A DNA stretch of 64,000 nt from Ardenticatenaceae bacterium (GTDB lineage Bacteria > Chloroflexota > Anaerolineae > Promineifilales > Promineifilaceae). Within the stretch, counting starts at the first letter, position 1, and the number at the start of each line of letters is the position of its first letter. A program made the position numbers and the translations under genes. The DNA lies in assembly GCA_020634495.1 (NCBI GenBank), contig JACKBR010000016.1:1-64000 (forward strand), given 5' to 3'. Positions 24,145 to 32,479 of the stretch are shown here, piece after piece. The notes under the pieces were generated by a model that did no database searches, was not told the origin of the DNA, and was given only the letters and a program-made list of their open reading frames with translations.

Positions 24145-25767
24145 ATGTCGGACATACCGAATCGACCAGTACGGGGCAATGAGACGATCCCACCTTGGCG
24201 AGACGGCCGTATCATTGGGATTTTGCTACAAATTGCCTTCGTCATCTTCTTCATATTTAGCGCCAACTGGCTGTTCACCAACATCAATAACAACCTGGTC
24301 AACCTGGGTGAAGCCCAGTTTATCTGTAAAGACGGTACCTCCAGCCTGCGCTGCGCCTTCGACTTTCTCAGTGCTGATGCCCAGTTTGATATTCAGGAAT
24401 CTGTTATTGACTATGTACCGGCCGATTCCTATTGGCGTGCCATTGGTGTCGGCGCTTTAAACACCCTCAAAATTGCCTTCTTTGGCATCATCCTTACCAC
24501 AATTCTGGGCACATTCACCGGAATTGCCCGGCTCTCTAGCAACTGGCTGGTCAGCAACATTGCCAAGTGGTACATCGATCTGATGCGCAACACCCCGCTG
24601 CTGCTTCAGCTTTTCTTCCTCTACTTCGTGGTCTTTCTGGTCGGATTACCGCTCGTAGGCGAAGCTCACCAGCTTGGCCCCGTTTTCATTAGCCAGCGCG
24701 GCCTGAACTATCCTTCACTGGTGCCTATGTCTTCCTTTGCCACCTGGGTCGCGTTTATCGTGTTGGGCATTGTTCAGGCACAGCTTTTGTGGGTCATTTT
24801 AGGCCGACGCGAAGAACAAACTGGCCAAACCGCCAACCGCACTTTGTGGGTGATATTCTCATTTTTGGTCGTTGTGGCCATTGGTTGGTTTGTAGCGGGC
24901 AACAACAGCAACGACGAAGCGATGCTGGTAGCTCGCGCCGATCGGATTCGTGAATTTGACGATATTCCGGCATTGGTAGAACGTCGTTTGGGTCTCGAAG
25001 ATTTAGGTGAAATTGAGGAGCTGGTGGCTGCCGGAGACCTGGCCCAAGATGACGTAGACGCTGCTCAATTTACCATTTGCACACTCCAAGATTCTCCATC
25101 AGAAATCAACCTGACTTCACAGCTGCGCCGCGCCAACGTGCCGTTTAGCGTCAGTCGGAGTGACCGCGCTGACCAGGCCATTGGTGAATATGCTGAGGAC
25201 GGCTGCGACGCTTTTGTGGCGACAACGGCCGTTGTCGCTGCAGAGCGCGATGTGTTGGAAAACAGCACAGACCAGCTTGTGGTGCCATTGCCAGAAACCC
25301 CCGTTCGCATCTCTACCCCCAAGCTGGAAGGATTCAACTTTGTCGGCGGCACCAAAATGTCGCTGGAGTTTTCAGCCATTTTGCTGGGTCTGGTTTTGTA
25401 CACCGGAGCATTCGTAGCTGAAATTGTCCGGGCGGGCATTCTGTCGGTTTCCAAAGGGCAGTCTGAAGCAGCCAGGGCATTGGGATTAACCGAAACGCAA
25501 CGGCTTCGTTTGGTGGTGCTGCCCCAGGCGCTGCGGGTCATTATTCCGCCGCTTACCAGCCAATATTTGAATCTGACCAAAAATTCCAGTTTGGCGTTGG
25601 CTGTGCTGTTCCCCGACCTTGTGCGGACGATTAACACCATTATCAACCAGTCTGGTCGGTCAATTCAGCCAGTTGTCATTATGGCGCTCATCTATTTGTC
25701 GATTAGTTTGTTCATTTCATTCCTTCTGAACTGGTATAACCGGCAAATTACGTTGGTGGAGAGATAA
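24145..25767 (+). CDS. Amino-acid ABC transporter permease (AapQ/BztB-like) with an embedded binding-protein-like segment
   Basis: A 540-residue membrane permease of the polar-amino-acid family. The N-terminal cytoplasmic arm RPVRGNETIPPWRDGR precedes the first helix. The conserved transmembrane half includes AIGVGALNTLKIAFFGIILT and WYIDLMRNTPLLLQLFFLYF. The C-terminal EAA loop reads SKGQSEAARALGLTETQRL and is followed by VLPQALRVIIPPLTSQYLNL. Between about residues 265 and 400 an extra soluble region is inserted: an acidic helical part, then FTICTLQDSPSEINLTSQL and EYAEDGCDAFVATTAVVAAE. This resembles lobe 2 of the solute-binding protein encoded upstream. Length exceeds the usual 390-400 residues by about that insert. 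Confidence 0.9.
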   Translation: MSDIPNRPVRGNETIPPWRDGRIIGILLQIAFVIFFIFSANWLFTNINNNLVNLGEAQFICKDGTSSLRCAFDFLSADAQFDIQESVIDYVPADSYWRAIGVGALNTLKIAFFGIILTTILGTFTGIARLSSNWLVSNIAKWYIDLMRNTPLLLQLFFLYFVVFLVGLPLVGEAHQLGPVFISQRGLNYPSLVPMSSFATWVAFIVLGIVQAQLLWVILGRREEQTGQTANRTLWVIFSFLVVVAIGWFVAGNNSNDEAMLVARADRIREFDDIPALVERRLGLEDLGEIEELVAAGDLAQDDVDAAQFTICTLQDSPSEINLTSQLRRANVPFSVSRSDRADQAIGEYAEDGCDAFVATTAVVAAERDVLENSTDQLVVPLPETPVRISTPKLEGFNFVGGTKMSLEFSAILLGLVLYTGAFVAEIVRAGILSVSKGQSEAARALGLTETQRLRLVVLPQALRVIIPPLTSQYLNLTKNSSLALAVLFPDLVRTINTIINQSGRSIQPVVIMALIYLSISLFISFLLNWYNRQITLVER

Positions 25768-25769
25768 TC

Positions 25770-27983
25770 ATGACAACAATACCTCAGAGACAAACTCGAT
25801 TTAATCTACCGGCGGATTTCCAGGCGCAAATCAACCGTTTTGTGACGGAACAAATTACCCACTCCTGGCTGCTAACCCTCTGGCTGATTGTGCTGACGCT
25901 TTTTACAATCAATACGATTGTGGGGCGGGTACAGGCAGCGCCAGTTTCAACGATCATTGTGCTGGTTGTGTGGGCGGCTACAGTTATTTTGGTGGCCTTT
26001 AATGAATTACGGCATAAACACAATGCGCTGTCGCTCTGGCTAAAGAACAATATGTATAACACTATCACCAACATTCAGATCAGCTTGCTGATAGTGTTAG
26101 GGCTCATTGCCGCTATTGTTGCTTTTTATAATTATGCCTGGGTCAATGCCAGCTTTTTGTCTGTGCCCGCGGCCAAATACCGCGCCGAATTGGTTAGCGC
26201 CAACGGCCAGGAATATTGCTTTACGATGGGTGGGATAGACCTTGATATTTCGCCCACGACCATTGTTGAAGAACCGACAAGCCAATGTTTTCCCGTCTCC
26301 GAGCTTACAGCGCCGGTAGAAGGTGTGGTTGGCGAAGTTGCCACTTCTTTTTGTTTCGACGATTCTCCTAGCGACCCCGAAAATGGGGTCACCTGCTTTG
26401 AAAGCCTTGCCTTCAATCCTGATTTTTCTGATCATCCCGGCTTTTTTGTGGTAGAGCGGGAGTTCACCGGGGCCAACTGGGGCGCGGTGGAAGCCAATAT
26501 GACTACCTTGATGATCTTTCGTTTCAACCGGAATGAGGTGTGGCGCATCTGGGCTGTTATTATTATGCTGGGCGTGCTGCTGGTTCCCACAATGATTGTT
26601 TACCGGGACAGTTTTCAGAATAAGCGGGTTCGCCAGATAGTAACTTACTTGTGGTTGGCCACGCCTATCCTCATTTATCTGTTCTTGCGCGGTGTGGAGC
26701 CTGTGCCGTTTGAAGGATCGGTGGTTTCGGGCATTTGGAATGAGACGTTTGCCTGGACAAGTCCTTTGCAAGAGTTAACGGATGCGGGGCAAATTACGGT
26801 GGTAAACGGCCGTCCCTTCTTGCGTGGTGACGAGGGTGTCTTAAGCCCTATCAGCACCTGGGCGCGCCTGCGAGCCACCTTTACCGGAAACCGGGACTTG
26901 TTTGGCGTGTTGGGGCTTATCATCTTTGGTGGCCTAACCTGGTTTATTAACCGGCGGTATCCACAAAAAGAACGTGAAGGTGAGTTGGTTCGGTTTGGCC
27001 GAGCCGTTTTGCGCATTTTGCTGGTTATTACGGCCGTATTGGCCTTCCTGGCGCTGTTGCAGGTATTTGCCATGATCATCGGCTCCATCACCTACACCCG
27101 CGAATTGCTGGTTAATGAAACACCCCAGCAAGTTACCCAGCCGATTTTCTCCAGCATCGACCCAGATGTGAACTGGGGCGGCTTCTTGCTAACGCTGATC
27201 ATCACCATTTTTGCCATTGTGGTTTCCTTCCCCATCGGTCTGGTGCTGGCTTTGGGACGCCGCAGCAAGATTCGCGGCATTCCCGCCTGGCTGACCTATG
27301 GAGCCGCGCTTGTCATTGCCATCTTGGGCCTCATCAACAGCACACCAGCCCTTATCGAAGCGGCCCGCAATAATTTCGAGCTGGTTTTGGCTTACTGGCC
27401 AATTCTCGTTTTAATTATTGCCTACGCCTTCCAGCGAACTTTCAATGGCAATGTGTTGGCTGCCTTCAGTACACTCTACATTGAGTTTGTGCGCGGCGTG
27501 CCGCTCATTACCGTGATCTTTAGCGCCCAAATCCTTTTCCCCATTCTGCTGCCCCCAGGCCTGGAAATTCTAAATACCTGGCGTGTTTTGTGGGCCTTTG
27601 CCTTTTTTGCCGCTGCTTATCTGGCAGAAAACGTGCGCGGTGGTCTGCAAGCCATTCCCAACGGGCAGTACGAAGCGGCCGATTCGCTGGGCTTTAGCGC
27701 GTACCAAAAATACCGGCTCATCATCCTGCCTCAGGCGTTGCGCGTGGTCATTCCAGCCATTGTGGGCCAGTTCATTGGCCTGTTCAAAGATACAACGCTG
27801 GTGGCCATCGTGGGCATGTTCGACATTTTGGGTGTGGCCAACGCCATTGCTGCTCAGGAAGATTGGCTGGGCGTCCGACGCGAACCATACATTTTCCTGG
27901 CCGTCCTGTACTTTGTAGGCTCTGCTTTAATGACCGCCTACAGCCGCCGTCTGGAAAAACAAACTGGCCTGGGCGAGAGATAA
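25770..27983 (+). CDS. Amino-acid ABC transporter permease (AapM/BztC-like) with large extracytoplasmic inserts
   Basis: Starts two bases after the previous stop, so it is coupled to it. At 737 residues it is far longer than AapM (about 380-430). The C-terminal half is a standard polar-amino-acid permease: STLYIEFVRGVPLITVIFSA, IPNGQYEAADSLGFSAYQKY with the EAA-type loop, and LPQALRVVIPAIVGQFIGLF. The N-terminal half has several additional helices and an outer insert (about residues 130-245) with four cysteines in EYCFTMGG, SQCFPVSE, SFCFDDS and VTCFESL. A second loop at about 310-380 follows VEPVPFEGSVVSGIW. The inserts may dock the binding protein or sense substrate; this is inference. Confidence 0.88.
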   Translation: MTTIPQRQTRFNLPADFQAQINRFVTEQITHSWLLTLWLIVLTLFTINTIVGRVQAAPVSTIIVLVVWAATVILVAFNELRHKHNALSLWLKNNMYNTITNIQISLLIVLGLIAAIVAFYNYAWVNASFLSVPAAKYRAELVSANGQEYCFTMGGIDLDISPTTIVEEPTSQCFPVSELTAPVEGVVGEVATSFCFDDSPSDPENGVTCFESLAFNPDFSDHPGFFVVEREFTGANWGAVEANMTTLMIFRFNRNEVWRIWAVIIMLGVLLVPTMIVYRDSFQNKRVRQIVTYLWLATPILIYLFLRGVEPVPFEGSVVSGIWNETFAWTSPLQELTDAGQITVVNGRPFLRGDEGVLSPISTWARLRATFTGNRDLFGVLGLIIFGGLTWFINRRYPQKEREGELVRFGRAVLRILLVITAVLAFLALLQVFAMIIGSITYTRELLVNETPQQVTQPIFSSIDPDVNWGGFLLTLIITIFAIVVSFPIGLVLALGRRSKIRGIPAWLTYGAALVIAILGLINSTPALIEAARNNFELVLAYWPILVLIIAYAFQRTFNGNVLAAFSTLYIEFVRGVPLITVIFSAQILFPILLPPGLEILNTWRVLWAFAFFAAAYLAENVRGGLQAIPNGQYEAADSLGFSAYQKYRLIILPQALRVVIPAIVGQFIGLFKDTTLVAIVGMFDILGVANAIAAQEDWLGVRREPYIFLAVLYFVGSALMTAYSRRLEKQTGLGER

Positions 27984-27994
27984 TTCGCAATGCT

Positions 27995-28050
27995 AACCTC
28001 CCGGAGGTTTCGTCTTGTACGAAACTTCGGCAATAAACCTCCGGGAGGTT
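27995..28050 (+). repeat. Three hairpins between permease and ATPase genes
   Basis: Two near-identical palindromes, aacctcccggaggtt (27995-28009) and aacctccgggaggtt (28036-28050), flank tttcgt/acgaaa (28008-28013 and 28019-28024). The last palindrome is followed by ttattt, then a ribosome site caggaga and the ATPase start. It may set relative expression inside the operon through partial termination or RNA processing. Confidence 0.7.
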
Positions 28051-28071
28051 TTATTTCAGGAGAAAAATAAA

Positions 28072-28836
28072 ATGACAACAGCAGCAACGCTAACACAAAT
28101 GGAAGACGTCATTGTGGCGCAGAATATTAATAAATGGTACGGAGATTTTCAAGCCTTGCGTGATGTGAGCCTGACGGTGAAGTCGGGCGAGGTGATTGTG
28201 ATTTTGGGGCCTTCTGGCTCTGGCAAATCGACTTTCATTCGCACGCTCAACCGCCTGGAAGAGCATCAAAGTGGGAATATCATCATAGACGGCATTACGC
28301 TGAGCCATGATGTGCGCAACATTGCCGAGATTCGGCGGGACGTGGGCATGGTGTTCCAGCAGTTTAACCTGTTCCCCCACCTGACGGTGCTGGAGAATGT
28401 GACGCTGGCTCCGATTCACGTGCGCAAATGGTCACGGGAACGGTCTGAAGAAGTGGCCATGAAGTGGCTGACGCGGGTGGGCATCCCGGAGCAGGCGGGC
28501 AAATATCCTGGCCAGCTTTCTGGTGGGCAGCAGCAGCGCGTAGCCATTGCCCGCACGCTGGCAATGGAGCCAAACATTTTGCTGTTTGATGAGCCAACGT
28601 CGGCGCTGGACCCGGAAATGATTAAAGAGGTGCTGGACGTGATGCGCGACCTGGCGCGGTCTGGCTACACCATTCTGGCGGTGACCCATGAAATGGGCTT
28701 TGCCCGTGAAGTGGCCGACCGGGTAATCTTTATGGATGCGGGGCAAATTGTGGAGATCAATACGCCGGAAGATTTCTTCACCAATCCGAAGAATGACCGG
28801 ACGAAGTTGTTCTTGTCACAGATTTTGCATCATTGA
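28072..28836 (+). CDS. Amino-acid ABC transporter ATP-binding protein (AapP/GlnQ-like)
   Basis: The 254-residue cytoplasmic ATPase that powers the transporter encoded upstream. ATG 28072 follows caggagaa. All motifs are intact: Walker [11 protein letters not shown]-loop [21 protein letters not shown], signature [17 protein letters not shown], Walker [15 protein letters not shown] and switch [19 protein letters not shown]. The stretch [11 protein letters not shown] is typical of the polar-amino-acid (PAAT) subfamily. It closes the four-gene operon and is followed by a 19-bp terminator stem. Confidence 0.95.
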   Translation: MTTAATLTQMEDVIVAQNINKWYGDFQALRDVSLTVKSGEVIVILGPSGSGKSTFIRTLNRLEEHQSGNIIIDGITLSHDVRNIAEIRRDVGMVFQQFNLFPHLTVLENVTLAPIHVRKWSRERSEEVAMKWLTRVGIPEQAGKYPGQLSGGQQQRVAIARTLAMEPNILLFDEPTSALDPEMIKEVLDVMRDLARSGYTILAVTHEMGFAREVADRVIFMDAGQIVEINTPEDFFTNPKNDRTKLFLSQILHH

Positions 28837-28854
28837 GTAAGTGAAAAGTGATAG

Positions 28855-28897
28855 AGTGAAAAGTAAAAAGTGACAAATTCACTTTTTACTTTTCACT
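28855..28897. terminator. Bidirectional terminator (word-repeat hairpin)
   Basis: The arm agtgaaaagtaaaaagtga (28855-28873) and its exact inverse tcactttttacttttcact (28879-28897) are joined by caaat and flanked by T- and A-runs. It separates the converging ATPase and membrane-anchored solute-binding protein genes. An extra agtgaaaagtga word precedes it, in the same word-repeat style as other gaps. Confidence 0.85.
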
Positions 28898-28899
28898 TT

Positions 28900-30819
28900 T
28901 TACTGCTCAAACCAAACCAGTCTTGGTCTAATTTGAACGGCCGTTTCCGGGGATGATCCAGTTTGTACGGCCGTTAACATTTCCCACCTAAAAAGATGTT
29001 TTTCTTCAATTAAAACGGGGCGGCTAAAGGGGAAGGCCGTGCGCATGGCGTTGGCTAAATCGTGCGGCAGGCGGCTCCAAAATTGGCTGGCGGTGGCCAC
29101 CGAGGGGCGGGCTGGCACCAGGCGGAACCGGGCGGAGGGTGCCTGTTCTGTTAGAAATTTGAGCCATTCCCAGGCAGCAAACGGCCGTTCCGAATCCATC
29201 GTCACAAACGCCCCCTGCACCCACAGCGGCGTAATGCCATCAAACCTGTCTGAGCCGGGGAAAGGCAATGCCCCCATCGGATCCATTTGCACCCGCAGTT
29301 CGTACAGCAAGGGAGACTCTACCCAAATGGCAGCCCGGCGGCGAGCCGACTGCCAGTTGGACAGCACGCCAGCCCGTTCTGTGGCGCTGAGGGCGGTAAG
29401 ATCAGCCACTTGCCCCGGCTGGCCAGCCAGACTGTGATACCAGTCCAGCGTGGCGGCAATGGCTTCTGGCGTCAGCGGCTGGTCGCACAGCACGGTGGCT
29501 TCTTCGCAGGTGTTGCCCCAGTTGTAGGCGTAAGAAAGTAGCGCATCTGGCCCCACGTCTAAAAAGCCCCATGCCAAAGAGCCATTTTGGGCTGCTGTGC
29601 CGTGGGAAACGGCCGTCATGTCGGCCACCATCTCCTCCCACGTCCAGCGAATAGTTGGTTCGGGACGGTTGGCGCTGCGGTAAGCTTCTTTGTCGTAGTA
29701 GAGCACGTTCATGCGGCCAGCCAGCGGCATAAACCACATCTGTTCCCGCCACCAGGCCCCCTGCCACAGCTGCTCGTAAAAGTCTGCCCGGTTGAAACGG
29801 CCGTCTGTCTGCATTAAATCGGTCAGGGGGCGCACGCTGCCAGCGGCCAACATCGCCTCGGTGGGAGCCGCGCCGACGGCATCCAGCCCGGCCACCTCAG
29901 CCAGCGTAGGCTCGGCGCTTTCCAGATAAACCAGCTCCAGGTGGATGCGCGGGTTTTGGGCCATGAATGCCTGGGCAGCCATCTCGTAATCGAGCAAGGG
30001 GAATTCGCCAGCGGGGATGCCAAAGCGGAGGGTGACTGCCCCAAAACGGTCGGCGATACGGCCGTCTACCATCTGCCAAAACAAGGGAGAAGGATCGCCA
30101 TTTTCATCCAGGCCAACCAGCCGGGGAGAAGGCAGGCGTAGATGATCGGGTGCGGCCGTTTCTTGAAAATCGTTGGCCAGGGTGATGGTGAACGGCCGTT
30201 CCGCCGTTGGACAGTCGGCCACGCACAGGGTGAGAATGCGTTCGGTGATGTGCTGGCCAATCTGCTCTGCCAGATCGGCATCGGTTTGGAAGTAGCTCAG
30301 CTTGCCCCAGGCAAAATCGACAAAGGTGAAGCTGCCCCAGTAGCCGGGCGCTTCTGGCTGACGAATCAGGCCGCCGTCTGGCTGAACTTGCCAAAAGGCA
30401 ACGCGCTGCAAGGGTTGGCCGCTTTCTGTCCACTGCACATTGGCCCAAATGAAGGTGTCGTGCTGTTCGGCGTGGGTGACGGTGGGGGTGTTGTGGTAGA
30501 GACGGCCGTTGAGCGGTTGGAGCTGGGCGGTGAACCAGGCGGCGTCATCAGCCTGGAAGCTGTAGAAAAGGTCGCCGTCTCCGGCCAGGTAAGCGTCTCG
30601 TTCAAAGTCGAGGGCGGTTTGCACCTGCTGGCGCAGGGCGCGTTCTGAGCTGGCAAGCTGTTCCTGCACGGTGCGCCCGCCCCACCACAGGCCAAACACC
30701 AGAACGGCCGTTAGCCCCAACCATACCCACAAACGCGATGATTGCGAAACGGCCGTGTGCGTTTGAGGCGTTAACTCATCCTCTTCCTCGCCAATTTGCC
30801 AATCGAAGCGCTCGCTCAT
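28900..30819 (-). CDS. Membrane-anchored extracellular solute-binding protein, family 1-like
   Basis: A 639-residue protein. It has a short acidic cytoplasmic N-terminus, one transmembrane anchor (LWVWLGLTAVLVFGLWWGG, about residues 30-48), a middle region of about 190 residues, and a C-terminal half resembling sugar ABC solute-binding proteins of family 1. Supporting segments are VTLRFGIPAGEFPLLDYEMAAQAFMAQNP, MWFMPLAGRMNVLYYDKEAY, PTIRWTWEEMVADMTA and ITPLWVQGAFVTMDSERPFAAWEWLKFL. It uses an uncleaved anchor rather than a lipobox, and no permease or ATPase genes adjoin it. It could be a sensor or an orphan binding protein. Nine ACGGCCGT copies lie in the gene. Confidence 0.8.
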   Translation of the reverse strand: MSERFDWQIGEEEDELTPQTHTAVSQSSRLWVWLGLTAVLVFGLWWGGRTVQEQLASSERALRQQVQTALDFERDAYLAGDGDLFYSFQADDAAWFTAQLQPLNGRLYHNTPTVTHAEQHDTFIWANVQWTESGQPLQRVAFWQVQPDGGLIRQPEAPGYWGSFTFVDFAWGKLSYFQTDADLAEQIGQHITERILTLCVADCPTAERPFTITLANDFQETAAPDHLRLPSPRLVGLDENGDPSPLFWQMVDGRIADRFGAVTLRFGIPAGEFPLLDYEMAAQAFMAQNPRIHLELVYLESAEPTLAEVAGLDAVGAAPTEAMLAAGSVRPLTDLMQTDGRFNRADFYEQLWQGAWWREQMWFMPLAGRMNVLYYDKEAYRSANRPEPTIRWTWEEMVADMTAVSHGTAAQNGSLAWGFLDVGPDALLSYAYNWGNTCEEATVLCDQPLTPEAIAATLDWYHSLAGQPGQVADLTALSATERAGVLSNWQSARRRAAIWVESPLLYELRVQMDPMGALPFPGSDRFDGITPLWVQGAFVTMDSERPFAAWEWLKFLTEQAPSARFRLVPARPSVATASQFWSRLPHDLANAMRTAFPFSRPVLIEEKHLFRWEMLTAVQTGSSPETAVQIRPRLVWFEQ

Positions 30820-31174
30820 ATCTCACCGCCGGGGTTTGGTTAGATTGTTTTTGAATCGGTGAGCTAAGTATAAAGGAAATACGGCCGTTCTGCATCTCTG
30901 TTCCCCATCCCCACACGGTTTTTCAGTAGTCCAACTCTTAAATAAAATAGGACGCTGATGAACGCAGATAAACGCTGATCTTTATAAAATCTGCGTCATC
31001 AACGTTTATCTGCGTCCCATTAGTTGTGGCGCGGCATCATTTGGGCGAGGCGGTACGAGAAATGGCGGCGCGTTAGCCCAGCGTTAGATCGCACCGCCTC
31101 GCCCCCACCGATTACCAATTACCGATTACCAATTACCGATTACGGTTTACCGTTTACCGTTTACGGTTCACGGG
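30820..31174. other. Repeat-rich intergenic region
   Basis: No gene is visible in this 355-bp gap between two minus-strand genes. It holds an ACGGCCGT copy (30879) and a gcagat-type hairpin (gatgaacgcagataaacgct at about 30957 against inverted atcaacgtttatctgcgtcc at about 31000-31019). A perfect 12-bp inverted repeat follows, gggcgaggcggt (31043-31054) with accgcctcgccc (31093-31104). A run of alternating accgattacc/aattacc and gtttaccgtttaccg words (31107-31165) ends next to the glycosyltransferase stop. These structures could terminate transcripts. Confidence 0.7.
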
Positions 31175-32170
31175 TTACTGCTCTTGCTTGGTGATAATCT
31201 GGCGAATGTAATAAACGGTTTTGTTTTGCGATTCGTAGTAGGTGCGCACAATCAATTCGGCGATGAGGCCCATCACCAGAAACTGCACACCGAGGATGAC
31301 CAGCAAAACGGCCAGGAGGAGGAGCGGCCGTTCACCGATCTGGAAATTATTAAAGCCGCGCCAAAACCGGGTTGCTTGAATTCCCGCCCAAATCTTGAGC
31401 CAGGTTAAATACAGCCCCAGCAGCACGCCCAATCCGCCAAATGCTGTGCCCATCATGCCAAACAGGTGCATGGGGCGGTCACTGTATTTGCGCAAAAAGA
31501 GGATGGTTATCAGATCGACGATGACGCGGAAGGTGCGCGAAATGCCGTATTTGGAAACTCCCGCCACCCGCGCCCGGTGGTTGACGGGCACTTCGGCCAT
31601 GCTAAACCCGGCAAAGCTCACCATTTCTGGAATGAAGCGGTGCAGCTCGCCGTAAAGTTTAAGTTCATTGGTCACTTCGGCGCGGAAGACGCGCAGCGAA
31701 CAGCCGCGATCCCGCAGGGGCACATCGCTCAGGCGGGCAATGAGCCGGTTAGCAATGAAGGAGGGCAGCTTGCGCATGAGGAAGGCATCTTGCCGGTTTT
31801 CGCGCCAGCCGTTGACCACATCGTAGCCTTCTTCCAGCTTGTTGATCATAGCGGGGATGTCGGCGGGGTCATTTTGGCGGTCGGCGTCCATGGTGAGGAT
31901 GTAACGGCCGTTTGCCTGGCTAAACCCCGCAGCAAAAGCGGCCGTTTGCCCATGATTGCGCCGAAACTGAATACCCACTACCCGGTTGTCTGCCTGATGC
32001 AGCGCTTCAATCACAGAAAAACTGGTATCATTGCTGCCGTCGTCAATAAAGATGACCTCGTAACTGAGTGGTTCATCCTTTAGCGCAGCGGTGATTTCGG
32101 CCAGCAACGGCCGTAAATTTTCTTCTTCGTTATACACGGGAATTACAATTGATAAATCTATCTTTTCCAT
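31175..32170 (-). CDS. Family 2 glycosyltransferase, polyprenyl-phosphate sugar type
   Basis: A 331-residue DPM1/GtrB-like membrane glycosyltransferase. I choose ATG 32170 (MEKIDLSIVIPVYNEEENL); the frame is open upstream. The GT2 nucleotide-sugar motifs are YEVIFIDDGSNDTSF, the DxD-type ILTMDADRQNDP, and RDRGCSLRVFRAEV. After the catalytic domain two transmembrane helices (HLFGMMGTAFGGLGVLLGLYL and LLLLAVLLVILGVQFLVMGL) anchor it, and the tail reads RTYYESQNKTVYYIRQ. Such enzymes transfer a sugar to undecaprenyl phosphate for export. The sugar is unknown. It is divergent from a second glycosyltransferase gene. Confidence 0.9.
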   Translation of the reverse strand: MEKIDLSIVIPVYNEEENLRPLLAEITAALKDEPLSYEVIFIDDGSNDTSFSVIEALHQADNRVVGIQFRRNHGQTAAFAAGFSQANGRYILTMDADRQNDPADIPAMINKLEEGYDVVNGWRENRQDAFLMRKLPSFIANRLIARLSDVPLRDRGCSLRVFRAEVTNELKLYGELHRFIPEMVSFAGFSMAEVPVNHRARVAGVSKYGISRTFRVIVDLITILFLRKYSDRPMHLFGMMGTAFGGLGVLLGLYLTWLKIWAGIQATRFWRGFNNFQIGERPLLLLAVLLVILGVQFLVMGLIAELIVRTYYESQNKTVYYIRQIITKQEQ

Positions 32171-32479
32171 CGTCTCACTTCTCATACGGCCGTTGCCCAA
32201 CCTTTGGAAAAACCTCCATTTAGCTGCCAGGGTGCAACGGTTGCACTTTTTTGGGGTTATTGTAAAAGCGGACACCCATCTTACTTGTCCATTGGCGTAA
32301 AAGCCAAAAGGTAGTTTGCCTAAAAATAGACCCAAAGATGGCTTTTACACAAGCAAACCACTCGGAAATCGTGCATCGTTTTTCAAATTAGTTTCTGTGG
32401 TTTGCTACGATGCAATCTCGCTCAGGCGCTCTTGCATTCGGGCGGGATTATAGCATATCGTCACGAAGGATTCGCGTTA
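32171..32479. other. Divergent intergenic region between two glycosyltransferase genes
   Basis: Contains one ACGGCCGT copy (32187) and, at 32232-32252, a terminator-like hairpin on the plus strand: gtgcaa, loop cgg, ttgcac, then six T. No plus-strand gene precedes that hairpin, so it may end a short RNA or be incidental. No clear promoter hexamers were seen. Confidence 0.45.

Noticed and set aside
31107..31165. Short direct repeats that might be a small CRISPR array.
   Set aside because: Units are about 7-14 bp with no unique spacers of regular length and no cas genes nearby.
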